A stretch of DNA of 64,000 nucleotides from assembly GCF_000340215.1 (NCBI RefSeq), contig NW_006921536.1, positions 3,529,918 through 3,593,917 of the forward strand. The letters are read 5' to 3'. Shown in pieces: positions 1-9,606 of the stretch. Origin of the DNA: Pseudocercospora fijiensis CIRAD86 (lineage: Eukaryota > Ascomycota > Dothideomycetes > Mycosphaerellales > Mycosphaerellaceae). The notes beneath the pieces were generated by a model. It was not told the origin of the DNA and searched no databases. It saw nothing but the letters and a program-made list of their open reading frames with translations. The first letter of the stretch is position 1, and each line of letters begins with the position of its first letter. The position numbers were made by a program, and so were the translations under genes.

Positions 1-912
1 GCGGAGGCTGGGCACGTCTCGCGAGAAAAGATTGAGCCTCTCCACGTCAGCACCAAAGACTAGTGCTTTGGCCTTCTGTCGTTTGATGGGGTCTTTGATG
101 CATAGCGACTCGTAGCAGCGCCATGGGAAAAGCTCGTCTGCCCCTGGCGCCCAAGTGCGCATGCTGGACAAGATGAAACCTGTTGCGTTCTTGTTGAAGT
201 AGTAGTGAAACTTCTTCGAAATCGCGTATAGTGAGATCAAAGAAGGTACGTCCAGATAGCCCACGAGCAAGATACATAGGGAGCTGTCGGCAATGAAAGC
301 GTCAATGAGGCCGAAGCTCTTCTTTGGCCGAATCGCTGGCGCTTGTGCGGTAGGTGACTGCAGCCCGCGTAAAGCAAGCAGCGCTTGCCCAGATTCGAAT
401 GCTGCAGAAGGCAAAGCGCTCGGAAGAGGAAAGCCACTAGACGGTGTAGGAGCGTAAGCTGATGATGGGCGAGCGCTCGTGAGGAATGGAGACAGAACGG
501 TGGGGGTAGTGGGAGTCTCTCTAATTCGAGGGGTGCCTGAGGAGTCATATTCAATCTCAATCTTTTTTTCGGTCCTGGTACGCTTTGATGGCGGCGCATC
601 TGGTGGTATTGGTAGACTTGTGTTGATGCGTAGTGGTGAGGGACGACCTTTGCCAAGCTTCTTCGGCGATCTGGCATGTCGCATATGCAAGTGGTGGACG
701 TCAGGCTTGGTAAAAGTGATTCGTGGTAGCACTGAGTCGTTCGAATTGGTTGCAGTATGGCCTAGCTGAAGAGGCGCTGGCTCGGTGTTGGTGGCATTGA
801 AGCTGATGCGAGGGTTTTCAGTCAAGGCCGGAGAGAGCTGACCAAGGTGCTCGTGCTCCGTCGCCGCCGTCAGCATACGACTGTTGTCTGATGTGGCGTT
901 GCTATCTTGCAT
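1..912 (-). CDS. F-box-like fungal protein, partial (runs off left edge)
   Basis: The minus strand is open without a stop from about position 1100 to the window edge, so the C-terminus lies outside. The first plausible in-frame ATG downstream of the neighbouring stop is at 912. The N-terminal half is low-complexity and Ser/Thr/Pro-rich, with basic motifs such as PPSKRTRTEKK. It is followed by a folded region reading LLVGYLDVPSLISLYAISKKFHYY, then FILSSMRTWAPGADELFPW. That region has the layout of the fungal F-box-like helix pair, in which a leucine-rich helix precedes a 'SLxSLYAxSKxFH' helix. Such proteins usually act as substrate adaptors of SCF ubiquitin ligases, but the family assignment is from memory of the pattern. 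The upstream frame (944-1654) is in another phase, so this may be one gene with a frameshift or a missed intron; see findings. Function is unassigned. Confidence 0.6.
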   Translation of the reverse strand, partial: MQDSNATSDNSRMLTAATEHEHLGQLSPALTENPRISFNATNTEPAPLQLGHTATNSNDSVLPRITFTKPDVHHLHMRHARSPKKLGKGRPSPLRINTSLPIPPDAPPSKRTRTEKKIEIEYDSSGTPRIRETPTTPTVLSPFLTSARPSSAYAPTPSSGFPLPSALPSAAFESGQALLALRGLQSPTAQAPAIRPKKSFGLIDAFIADSSLCILLVGYLDVPSLISLYAISKKFHYYFNKNATGFILSSMRTWAPGADELFPWRCYESLCIKDPIKRQKAKALVFGADVERLNLFSRDVPSLR

Positions 913-943
913 CTCCACATCTTTTGTGCTCGCAGTTCCTTCT

Positions 944-1654
944 CTAGAGGTCACCAGGGAAGAGGCAGTGTCTCTGATCGTCATCGGCGCCGTAGAGATG
1001 CTTGTAGGTCGCATAGTCGCCGTCGCGGACCGTGTGTCCAGGGTTGCGGTGGTCTGGTATGGAGAAGTCTCGTGGTGCACGCTTGTGCGAATCGCGTCGG
1101 GTGCCATGTTCTGCTCGCAATGGCGGGTCCCAGTGTGGCTTGTTGCCAGTATATTGAGAGAAGTTCTCTTCGGGAATGAACTCGCTGAATGGTGCGGTTC
1201 TATATCGCTTGACTGGTCCCTTGAGAGCGCTGCGCCGTGGGCGAGAAGAGGATTTGGGATCGTATTCTTCGCTACTGCCGCTCGAGCCAGAGTCTCGTCG
1301 TCGATGGCGGCCTCTCGATCCTGACTCGGATTCGTCGCGCTTGATGGCTGATTTGGCGAAGGCCACGTCGTCGGTGATGGGGCGGTCAGGCTTTGTGTAG
1401 TAAGGCGCTGTCCGCTCGCTCTCGCGCTTGAGCTTTCTCTTGAGCCTCTCCGGGGTGACACCGCGTTCTCTGGCAACTTCTCGGATTGCATCTTCCTTCT
1501 GCTCCTCGTCGACTTTGGTTTTGCGTCTCCGCCGCTCTGATGCCTTGTTGCCGGGGCGGTGGAGGGCGCCGTCCCAATTCTTGTAGTGTGACGTGGCGAA
1601 GAGGTAGGTACCATAGATTGCGGCAGCAAACCAATACAATTTGCCGATTCCCAT
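944..1654 (-). CDS. Small protein with N-terminal hydrophobic segment and basic, Ser/Arg-rich tail
   Basis: The chosen start at 1654 gives a 236-residue product beginning MGIGKLYWFAAAIYGTYLF, a single hydrophobic segment (about residues 6-23) that could be a membrane anchor. A more upstream ATG at 1729 exists, but its extra 25 residues look like leader sequence. The rest is highly charged. There is a basic helix-forming stretch (about residues 37-80, rich in RRRR, KRKLKRE) followed by a Ser/Arg-rich disordered part and a tyrosine-containing C-terminus ending ...HLYGADDD and a TAG stop. I recognise no catalytic domain. It lies on the same strand as the F-box-like frame and only about 31 bp from that frame's next ATG. 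That spacing is unusual for separate fungal genes and raises the possibility that both belong to one transcript. Confidence 0.5.
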   Translation of the reverse strand: MGIGKLYWFAAAIYGTYLFATSHYKNWDGALHRPGNKASERRRRKTKVDEEQKEDAIREVARERGVTPERLKRKLKRESERTAPYYTKPDRPITDDVAFAKSAIKRDESESGSRGRHRRRDSGSSGSSEEYDPKSSSRPRRSALKGPVKRYRTAPFSEFIPEENFSQYTGNKPHWDPPLRAEHGTRRDSHKRAPRDFSIPDHRNPGHTVRDGDYATYKHLYGADDDQRHCLFPGDL

Positions 1655-2427
1655 AATGGCATTCAAGAGAGAAGCCTCGTGCCGCTTCTTATTGACGCAA
1701 CAAAGGGAGATGATGGCTGGTTGTGTCAATGCTGGATGTGGTCGAGTGTTGTTCCGAGATCAGTTTGAGGCGCGGCCGAAAATACGCACGGTTGTTTGTG
1801 CTGCGGGCCGTTGGCGCCGCCTGCTTGTCACACGTGGGCTTGGCGACCGAATGATGAAGTGAAGTGAAGTCGGATGTCGGTTGATGGTGGAAGTGTTGGT
1901 TGGTCTGGATGGCTCAGCACTATGCGCTACTTGCTCAAGCCTGGTCGGTGGTGTCGCGGACGTGGATGAGTTCAGCACTGCAGAGAGGTTGGTGATGGTC
2001 TGCGAGGCTGAGGGCGGGGCGGGGCGGGTAGTTGCAGAATTGTGAGATGGAGAAAGTGAGCTCACTGGCGGTGAAAGTCCGGAGGCGAAGAGGTGGTGGT
2101 AGTCGCGAGTGTCACAAAGGCAACCGCACTGTGAGATGACACAATGTGTAGGGCTCGTCCCAAGATCCAGAACAGGCGGCAAGATGCAGAGAAGAGGCCG
2201 GCCAGGGCAGGCTTGGGTAGCAAGCGCTGTTCCTTTCACTTGAGCTCGTACTATTATCACAATCAAACTTACGCTGCGTTGAGCGCTGGTATCTCAATAA
2301 AGCTAAGGCCTGTTGAATCGACCTTCCGCCCATGACCAGCATCCAAAACCAATGCGTGCTCCAACCATGACCCTTTTGAACGCCTTCCACCTGGAGCCGT
2401 GAGGCCCTCCCCCTTGATGCGAGCCGT
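1655..2427. other. Intergenic region between head of the small protein gene and tail of the GTP cyclohydrolase gene
   Basis: There are open frames on both strands but none with recognisable protein character. GT/CT-rich low-complexity stretches around 1855-2100 look like promoter/5'UTR sequence for the gene starting at 1654. I see no gene here. Confidence 0.5.
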
Positions 2428-3566
2428 CTATTTCCTTCCCAGTAAGCTCAAGAACTCGTCTCTAGTCTTCGCTCGCTTTCTCATGGCGCCGAGCATGCAG
2501 CTCGTGGTCGTGATGGCCCCGGATTTCTGTACGCCGCGCATGACCATGCACATGTGTGTGCTCTCCATTACTACTGCTACACCTTGCGGTCTTAGCACTT
2601 CCGACAGGGCTAGCGCAACCTGCTTGGTCAGACGCTCCTGCACCGAGAGACGCCGGCTAAACATCTCAGCGATTCGTGCGAGCTTGGAGAGTCCAATGAC
2701 TCGATTGTTTGGAATGTAGCCAATGTGCATCTAGAAGTGGCGTCAGTTTCTATTCCAAAGGGTTTGGCCATGTTGACATGTTCATGGCATACCTTGCCAG
2801 TGAATGGCACCAAGTGGTGCTCGCACAGGCTATAGATCTCAATATCTTTGACAATGACTAACTCGTCATGGTCTTCGTGGAAGACTGCGCCATTAACCAC
2901 ATCCCTCAGATTCTCTTCATAGCCCTTTGTGAAGAACATCATGGCTTTGGCGTACCGCTCGGGCGTACCATGCAATCCCTCCCGATCCGGGTCTTCGCCT
3001 AAGCATTCCAGAATCGTTCGTACTGCACCTGATAGCTTTTGCAAGCGTGCCTGCGCCTTCTCGGCATCTTCACGCTCGTGTAATCGGGCCAACGTGCCGG
3101 CGCTCGGCCACGACAAGCCCTCAAAATCGATCGTGGGGTTTGCAATGATTGGACTCATGGACCGTGAGGTCGCTGGAGGAGTCATCGGCGCCTCGTCCCT
3201 TTCATCTCGTGCCTGAACCCGAAGCTCTAAATCTTCCATGTCGTGATCGTCAACTTCGGCATACTGCTTGCCAGGACTTCGCTTAGGAACAGGCGCATAT
3301 GATTCTCTTCCTCTACTTGGAGAAGCTGTGTGGAGCGGCAGAGGCTGTTCGAGCTCTTCTAGATCTATAGGTTCGCGCCGTGGTCCCATGCTAGATTTTA
3401 TGGCTGCGAGAACACTGTCTCGATCTTCGCGGTCTCTTTCGGCGGATGCAGCTGGATGCAGTGGACTGTGGCCGTTGACGAGATGCGGTGGAATGGGCTT
3501 CGGTCTGGGCGAAGAGAATTCGTCCATTTCGGGAGCAGAAAGAATGTTTGAGTGAAAGTCGCGCAA
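2428..3566 (-). CDS. GTP cyclohydrolase I
   Basis: The gene has two exons, 3566-2793 and 2730-2428, separated by a 62-nt intron (GTATGC...TTCTAG). The spliced product is 358 residues. It catalyses GTP to 7,8-dihydroneopterin triphosphate, the first step of folate and pterin synthesis, in the cytosol. The first ~150 residues are a disordered, Pro/Ser/Asp-rich extension common in fungal homologues. The catalytic domain follows: [19 protein letters not shown], then [13 protein letters not shown], which carries zinc ligands C248 and H251, then across the splice [28 protein letters not shown], and [11 protein letters not shown] with the third zinc ligand C319. Splicing joins PFTGK directly to MHIGY, matching the family's GKVHIGY, which fixes the intron. 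Ends and order of motifs are complete, so the gene looks functional. It is transcribed divergently from the kinase gene 1.7 kb away. Confidence 0.95.
2731..2792 (-). other. Intron in the GTP cyclohydrolase I gene
   Basis: 62 nt, donor GTATGC at 2792 and acceptor TTCTAG ending at 2731. Removal joins two halves of a conserved motif in frame. Confidence 0.9.
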
Positions 3567-5261
3567 GGAAAGGGGTCTTATTGAGTGGTGTGATTGGGAA
3601 AAAGACGTTCCAGGCTATAGGTAGTAGTTGGAGAAGGAGGCCTCTATGTGATAGAACAAGCGATCCATCTTCGTGCTAGCTCAGGTGCGGAGATGCTGTG
3701 AGGGCGGCATTCTCGTGAATTTTTGTGTGCTTTGCAAGCCCAGGACGAAAGGTTGTCGTGACTGCGACTGCGACTGCGACTGCTCCGATCCTTCGCCCCC
3801 GCGCTCGCGGCGAAACCCGCAAAGCAAGGCCTTTGCTTTCTCGTCGCAATTTATTGTGACCTCACGTCTTGTCAGTCCTCACTCCTCCCGCCATCAACAC
3901 GGCATCGCAAGTTCAAGGCGCCATTTGCAGGCTTTCGTTGCCCTACAGATATTGTCCTTGTATTCTTTGTCCTCCATTTTGGCGCGCATCGGCGCCGTTG
4001 TTGGTGCACTCTCCGCCGCGTTTCTTTCTTCTGCGACAGCCAAACTCCTCCGCTCACGGGCACTCAGCCCTCCCTTTGACCTCGCGCACCGTGCGCTGAT
4101 CTGGGGATTCTTTCCCTGCTGCCCGGATCATGTTACCTGGAGAGGCCCAAAAGTTGCCCATACGCTACTCGGCATCGACAGCATGCCCCCGCGCATCGCG
4201 ACCTGGATGGTTGGTGTGCTATGTGCCTGCCATTCACCTATCCTGCAGCATGTTTTCGTATATAGCCCATACTACTCTTGCGTGTGAAAGTATTCGAAGA
4301 ATGGGGATGGGAAAGGTGGTTCACTCGCTCACACGGCGCACCAGCATGTCGGAGCTGCTGAGATGAGGAGGAGAGTTTCCGTCACGCGATTCACCATCTT
4401 ACAGAAAGTGCTGGAGACCTTCCACGGCAGACCGAGCACGAAGAGCCAACCATTCTCGGTAATCTGCTCGTGTTGGACGTATTCAAACCGCCGAGAAGGC
4501 TCGCAGTGGTGAGCAGACACTTCAGAAGCCTGCGCATTCTCAGAATGTGCAGGCCCATACGACATCAGCACGCACACGCCACTATCCCGGTTGGACATGT
4601 TACACCACCTGCTCATCTTGGGCTACCTACTAACCTGCACGTTCGCGGCATGCTTCCTGCCTCCCGAGCCGCCTGTCAGGCCTCCGCGCAATCGTGGGCG
4701 GCACTTGGCAGCTTCCCTCTTCGCACGTGACTCCTATCGTCCTTCATGCCTGCGATGAGATCGAGGGTACATGAAGCTGGCTGACTGCCTATACATATGA
4801 GCGCTGCCAGTGAAGATCGAACTGCCAAAATGCTGGCCAGTTGAATTCCCGAACTTCAACGAGCACGCGCCCTTCGACAGCAACGGGAACATGGGTGCAC
4901 ATGCAGACTGAATCACTGACAATACAGGAGCAAATGTGATCTTCCCTCGTGTCTGCGAGCTCGTGGCATTTCTTGAATGCTCGGAAGTCGACCATGAAAA
5001 AGAGCTTTCGCTCAATCACTGCCAAGACCTGAGGGCGAAGAGGGGCAGCGATTGCCGTGCCTATCACCTAGAATCCTGCGCCGAGTGCACACCTCAATTG
5101 CGAAAGGTGGGCGACGGTGAGTAGGACGTGGATGGACTTCACCACAGGTAAAATCCATTGTATATTTTGATGGCCGCCTTTGGCGCAAGGACGCAGGCTT
5201 GAGCGTATTATTACTATTACTCCCGCTGTTTCGGCGCAGTCGCGCACCTTAATCGAGCCGC
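3567..5261. other. Divergent intergenic region between GTP cyclohydrolase and CTD kinase genes
   Basis: This 1.7-kb stretch separates two divergent starts and must hold both promoters. A hexanucleotide microsatellite (four ACTGCG-type units) lies at about 3760-3783. Open frames exist, the longest on the plus strand at 3673-4287. Its protein is compositionally odd and starts only 107 bp from the cyclohydrolase start, so I do not call a gene. Confidence 0.5.
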
Positions 5262-8246
5262 ATGGATGGGGCAAGTTCGGAAGCAACACCAGAGCAGCGG
5301 AAGGCTACGGGGGAGGACAGCAAACATCGCAGCACTCGTTCACCTGGCCGTGAGAGCGCGCGTGTGAAGGCTCGGGGGCCGGTGGGCGTAGAGGCCGCAG
5401 AGCAAGCCGGCACCAGCAACAGCACCAGCACTCCGGCCTCGAAGCCAGGAGCCTCTGACCATCCTCCACACTTTTCCGCCTCGCGTCCTCGCCGCAGGTC
5501 TCCATCGCCCACCCACCATCATCATCGCCATCATCACCATCACAGACGCCACGACAGCAGCAGGAGCAGGCGGCGTTCTGGTTCGCCTGGGCGGAAGAGG
5601 GACAGGCTTGGGCATAATTCGGATAGTCCTGGCCGCCAAGAGCCTGAAGCTGACCGAACCTCGCATCGTGCAAGCCGTCGTCGAGAGTCGCCTTCCACGT
5701 CGCACAAACGCCGCCATTCTCGCTCAACATCCGCCGACCGCTCTCACCGCCATCGACACCACCGCAGACACCACAGTCGCAGTCCACGCGCATCCCCGTC
5801 CCGCTCGCGCCATCACAAATCTACAAGTGGCCGAGACAGGAGGGAGCCTTCCAGAGAAATTGCTGTCGGAGGGGAAAGCGTGGCCCCAGGCCGCACTGTC
5901 CAAGGCACAGTGGATACGCATCAGCCTCGCCGACGTTCTCCGTCGGTGACCACTGACCATAATCGAAGCAGGCGGCCTGCTTCCACTGACAGGCACTCGC
6001 GGCGAGTCGACTCGGAATATCATCGAGGCTCGCGGCGTGATCACGACCGCAGATACTCTCGCTCTCCGCCACGCCGCAGAAGCCGAGGAGAAGGCTACAG
6101 ACGGGCATCTCGCGAGGACGAATACCGCCGTGACCCTCGCTCAAGGAGGTCTTCCCCACCGAGAGGCAGCGAGCGCGGGAGTCGGCGACAAAGTCGGTCT
6201 CCACGAGGTCGCGCTTCTCGAGCTGGCAGCCGCGAAAGCTCGCGGAGAGACCGTCGCTCTTTGAGTCGCGAAAGTCGATCGCATAAACCCACAAAGGACG
6301 ACGACATGTATAACCGTGGACCGTACGACCAACGCTACGGCAGCTATCATGGATACCAACAATCTGGACATCACCCAGGCTCACCTTATCAAAATCAAAA
6401 TTATGGAAGTAATGTCGGCTACTATCAACCACAACCAGCCAAGCAGTATGGAACCCCATCATACCAGAGCCGAGATCCTTTTCCCAAGCCACCAGCACGC
6501 GGCGGCGCAGCTGCAGCTGGCAGAGGAGGAAGAGCTCATTTTGCGAATCTCTCATGGACACCAAATGATGGTACCAAAGGAGGCCATCTCGTGACGCCAG
6601 TCGAGAAAGCAAAAGATGCTGCCCCAACAGCTCCACAGCCCAAGTCTGTCATCGTGGCTCCAGATCCAGACGAGGTCGACAACCCTTTCCGACCTCCCGC
6701 TGATCTTCGTGCCGAAGATGAACATGCCGCGAAACGACGCAAACTTGAATCGACTCCTGAGAAGACGGCGGAGCAGAAAGCAGCCGAGGCTGAGCGCGAG
6801 AAAAACAAGATTAGTTTCTCGATCAAAGGTCGCGCAAGCATGGCTGCCGCTGAGAAGCAACCGATAATACCAAAGTCAGAAACCTCGCCATTGGTGCCGA
6901 AGAGGCTGCCCTCCACGGTGTCTCCTCTGGTGCAGAACAACGTTCCGAAGAGCACGAACTATGTTGGCAACGAGCGTGTGGGTCCAGCGCTACCCAAGAA
7001 GCCTCCGCCGCCTGCTACACGGAAAGAGGTGGTGCGGAAGAAGCGAATGAAGCCAAAGCCGGAGCTTAGCGAGGAGTTCAAGCAGTCCGACAGTGTCTAC
7101 TTCAGAAAGACCGGCAACGAATCCGTGGTAGGAAGCGGCACATATGGCAAGGTGTACAAGGCAATACATGTATACACCGGCGGCATGGTGGCATTGAAGA
7201 AGATTCGCATGGAAGGTGAGCGCGATGGGGTAAGTCGCATTAAGAGCACGCGTTCGAGTTCCGCAACTAATGATGCGCAGTTTCCGGTGACCGCAATTCG
7301 TGAGATCAAGCTCCTTCAGTCGCTCAACCACATTAACGTGGTTCCTCTCCTCGAAGTCATGGTCGAGCGCAACGATTGTTTCATGGTCTTTGAGTACTTA
7401 TCCCACGACTTGACGGGTCTCCTCAACCACCCCACGTTCGTGCTCACAGCTGCTCACAAGAAGCACCTCGCCAAACAGCTGTTCGAAGCTCTGGACTATC
7501 TGCATAAGAGAGGTGTCTTGCACCGCGACATCAAGGCCGCGAACATCCTGATATCGAACACTGGCGAACTCAAGCTTGCCGACTTTGGTCTCGCACGCTT
7601 CTACCAGAAGCGACAAAAGCAGGACTACACGAATCGGGTCATCACCATCTGGTATCGAAGTCCGGAGCTCTTATTGGGTGAGACTCAGTACGGCCCGGCT
7701 GTCGATATCTGGAGTGCTGCGTGCGTGCTCGTGGAGATCTTCACCCGTCACGCCATATTCCCTGGCGATGGAAGTGAAATAAATCAGCTGGACAAGATCT
7801 ACAATGTGCTCGGAACACCGTCACGTAGCGAGTGGCCTGGTATCTCGGAGCTGCAATGGTATGAGCTGCTTCGACCAACCCAACGCTTGCCGAACACATT
7901 TGCAGAGAAATACAAGGAGCGAGTAAGCGCAGAAGCTTTTGAACTTCTGCAGGCCATGTTCTTGTATGATCCTGCGACCCGACCCACAGCAGCCGATGTG
8001 CTCGAGCATCCTTACTTTACAACGGAAGAGCCAAAGCCTGCTCAGGTGGTGGAGTTGGCTGAACTGGAAGGCGATTGGCACGAATTCGAGAGCAAAGCAC
8101 TCAGGAAGGAGAAGGAGAGAGCCGAGAAGGAAGCACGACGGAAGGAACGCGAGCTTCGGGATAGTGAGAAGAGGAAGGCAGAAGATGCTGCGGGTGGAGC
8201 TGATGCGAAGAAGCTGAAGCCTGCTGTTGCGGAGGGACAAGTATAG
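5262..8246 (+). CDS. ctk1: CTD kinase catalytic subunit (Ctk1/CDK12-like) with long SR-rich N-terminus
   Basis: The gene has two exons, 5262-7229 and 7281-8246, around a 51-nt intron (GTAAGT...GCGCAG) that happens to be in frame. The spliced product is 977 residues. Residues 1-350 are rich in Ser/Arg/His (SRSR, RRRS, a HHHH-rich patch), as in CDK12/13-type kinases of nuclear speckles. Residues 380-600 are Gly/Tyr/Gln- then Lys/Pro-rich. The kinase domain is about 615-902. It shows glycine loop GSGTYGKVY, ALKK, a C-helix reading PVTAIRE (a PITAIRE variant, seen only after intron removal), HRDIKAAN, DFGLAR, and T-loop TNRVITIWYRSPE. The tail is a Lys/Glu-rich helix. By family, it phosphorylates Ser2 of the RNA polymerase II C-terminal domain with a cyclin partner (Ctk2-like) to promote elongation. 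Bur1/CDK9 is the main alternative; the SR-rich extension favours Ctk1/CDK12. Confidence 0.9.
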   Translation: MDGASSEATPEQRKATGEDSKHRSTRSPGRESARVKARGPVGVEAAEQAGTSNSTSTPASKPGASDHPPHFSASRPRRRSPSPTHHHHRHHHHHRRHDSSRSRRRSGSPGRKRDRLGHNSDSPGRQEPEADRTSHRASRRRESPSTSHKRRHSRSTSADRSHRHRHHRRHHSRSPRASPSRSRHHKSTSGRDRREPSREIAVGGESVAPGRTVQGTVDTHQPRRRSPSVTTDHNRSRRPASTDRHSRRVDSEYHRGSRRDHDRRYSRSPPRRRSRGEGYRRASREDEYRRDPRSRRSSPPRGSERGSRRQSRSPRGRASRAGSRESSRRDRRSLSRESRSHKPTKDDDMYNRGPYDQRYGSYHGYQQSGHHPGSPYQNQNYGSNVGYYQPQPAKQYGTPSYQSRDPFPKPPARGGAAAAGRGGRAHFANLSWTPNDGTKGGHLVTPVEKAKDAAPTAPQPKSVIVAPDPDEVDNPFRPPADLRAEDEHAAKRRKLESTPEKTAEQKAAEAEREKNKISFSIKGRASMAAAEKQPIIPKSETSPLVPKRLPSTVSPLVQNNVPKSTNYVGNERVGPALPKKPPPPATRKEVVRKKRMKPKPELSEEFKQSDSVYFRKTGNESVVGSGTYGKVYKAIHVYTGGMVALKKIRMEGERDGVSRIKSTRSSSATNDAQFPVTAIREIKLLQSLNHINVVPLLEVMVERNDCFMVFEYLSHDLTGLLNHPTFVLTAAHKKHLAKQLFEALDYLHKRGVLHRDIKAANILISNTGELKLADFGLARFYQKRQKQDYTNRVITIWYRSPELLLGETQYGPAVDIWSAACVLVEIFTRHAIFPGDGSEINQLDKIYNVLGTPSRSEWPGISELQWYELLRPTQRLPNTFAEKYKERVSAEAFELLQAMFLYDPATRPTAADVLEHPYFTTEEPKPAQVVELAELEGDWHEFESKALRKEKERAEKEARRKERELRDSEKRKAEDAAGGADAKKLKPAVAEGQV
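7230..7280 (+). other. In-frame intron inside the kinase domain
   Basis: GTAAGT donor, AACTAAT branch-like site, GCGCAG acceptor, 51 nt. Unspliced it would add 17 residues (VSRIKS...NDAQ) that break the glycine-loop to C-helix spacing. Spliced, the C-helix reads GERDG-FPVTAIRE as expected. Confidence 0.9.
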
Positions 8247-8775
8247 AATGCCGCTCTCGAAGCGATGAAGCGGCGCTATGGATGGATAGCTCCTGCAGCG
8301 TGATGCTGTCGGGCACGATAAAGCACTCGTTCGCCAGCCAGGTGTGTAGGCATCAGACAGGGCCATATGGACAAGCTATATCATTGCTGTGACTGAGCTG
8401 TTCTTCTTCCATGAAGGTACTGTGCAGCCTTCGATGCCTCAGGTGTCCCAATGCCGGTCACTCGCTCCAGACTTAACATGACCGTGGCTTGAAAGCAGAC
8501 TTGAGCTGCACAGGCACGATATTGCCCCAATGAGCGCGCGACCACTTCCAGCATAGCCATAGCAAAAAGACGTCCACCCGCGCGATCAATGTTCTGACGC
8601 TCTCGGCATTGAATTGGTCGGCGACCCGGCGAGCTCGGTGCCGAAAAAGGGTGGACCACACCTGACATCGAGTTGTGGAAGCGGATTCCGTCCTTACATA
8701 CTATCGAACCCGGGTGAGGTACCAAAGTCAGCGCAATCGTTCAACAGTAGCAGCAAGCGGAGTGCGTTCACAATC
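8247..8775. other. Intergenic region
   Basis: Between the kinase stop and the flavin-reductase-like start. Contains no open frame with protein character; presumably the 3' end of the kinase transcript and the promoter of the next gene. Confidence 0.5.
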
Positions 8776-9606
8776 ATGGTCTTCTACGAGCCGGGCAAGA
8801 CCCCACACGGTCTTCCTCGAGATCCGTTCAAAGTATATTCACCACATCATCCTGCCATACCTCATGCATTCTGACACCTTCACCTCAGTCATGCGTGGCT
8901 CCACGGCCCATTGGGTACGAATCTATCAGCCCGAAAGCATGTCCCAGACACTTGCTGACCGTCCAATCATCACACTAGCTGGATATCCACCAGAAATACC
9001 ACCAGCGGAATCGCCAATCTCGCCCCATTTTCCCAGTTCAACAATCTAACCTTCGATCCACCCTACGTAATGTTCAGCGCAAACCAAGATATGAATTGCA
9101 ACCGTAAAGACACCGTCATAAATGCAGAATCCTCGGGCGTTTTCTGCTGGAACATGGCAACATACTCCCTCCGAGAAGCAGTCAACGCGTCCGCAGAATG
9201 GTTGAAACCCGAAGTCGACGAATTCGCCAAAGTCGGTCTGGAAAAGATGCCAGCCGAATTAATCGAGTGTCCCATGGTCAAGGAATCTCCGATCAAATTC
9301 GAATGTCGGTATCATTCTACGATTCGTTTACCGGGTAATCCTCCAATGGGAAGTGTGGATATTGTGATTGGAAGGGTGATTGGAGTGCATATCTCGGAGC
9401 ATGTCATTACGGATGGGATGGTGGATTTGGGGAAGGCTATGCCGATTGCTAGGTGTGGGTATCATCAGTACGTTGTTGTCAAGGGGGAGAATCTTTTCGA
9501 TATGGTTATTCCTGGAGATCCGAAGCAGTTGGTTGGTCTTGAAGGGAATGCGGAAAAGCATAGGGTGTTTGTTGATGGGCATGGAGTTGAGGCTGGGGAG
9601 AGTTGA
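8776..9606 (+). CDS. Flavin reductase-like (FMN-binding split barrel) protein
   Basis: I reassembled three exons: 8776-8832, 8889-8914 and 8979-9606. The introns are 56 nt (GTATAT...CCTCAG) and 64 nt (GTACGA...CACTAG, with a CTGAC branch site). Total coding length is 711 nt, giving 236 residues. The start MVFYEPGKTPHGLPRDPFK joins SCVAPRPIGW and then ISTRNTTSGIANLAPFSQFN, NLTFDPPYVMFSAN. This is the classic N-terminal sequence of the fungal flavin reductase-like / DUF447-type family, which binds FMN in a split beta-barrel. The APRPIGWIS and NLAPYS-like motifs contact the flavin. The 26-nt middle exon encodes only SCVAPRPIG, so simple ORF calling would lose it and truncate the protein. The C-terminal part has regular barrel strands (IVIGRVIGVHISEHVI, KAMPIARCGYHQYVVV). 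The substrate is unknown; members act as flavin reductases or oxidoreductases. Confidence 0.85.

Noticed and set aside
3673..4287. 204-codon plus-strand frame upstream of GTP cyclohydrolase
   Set aside because: It starts in the presumed promoter, has a microsatellite-encoded Cys/Asp run and no family resemblance.
5305..5793. Minus-strand open frames opposite the kinase N-terminus
   Set aside because: They are shadows of the low-complexity SR-rich coding sequence.
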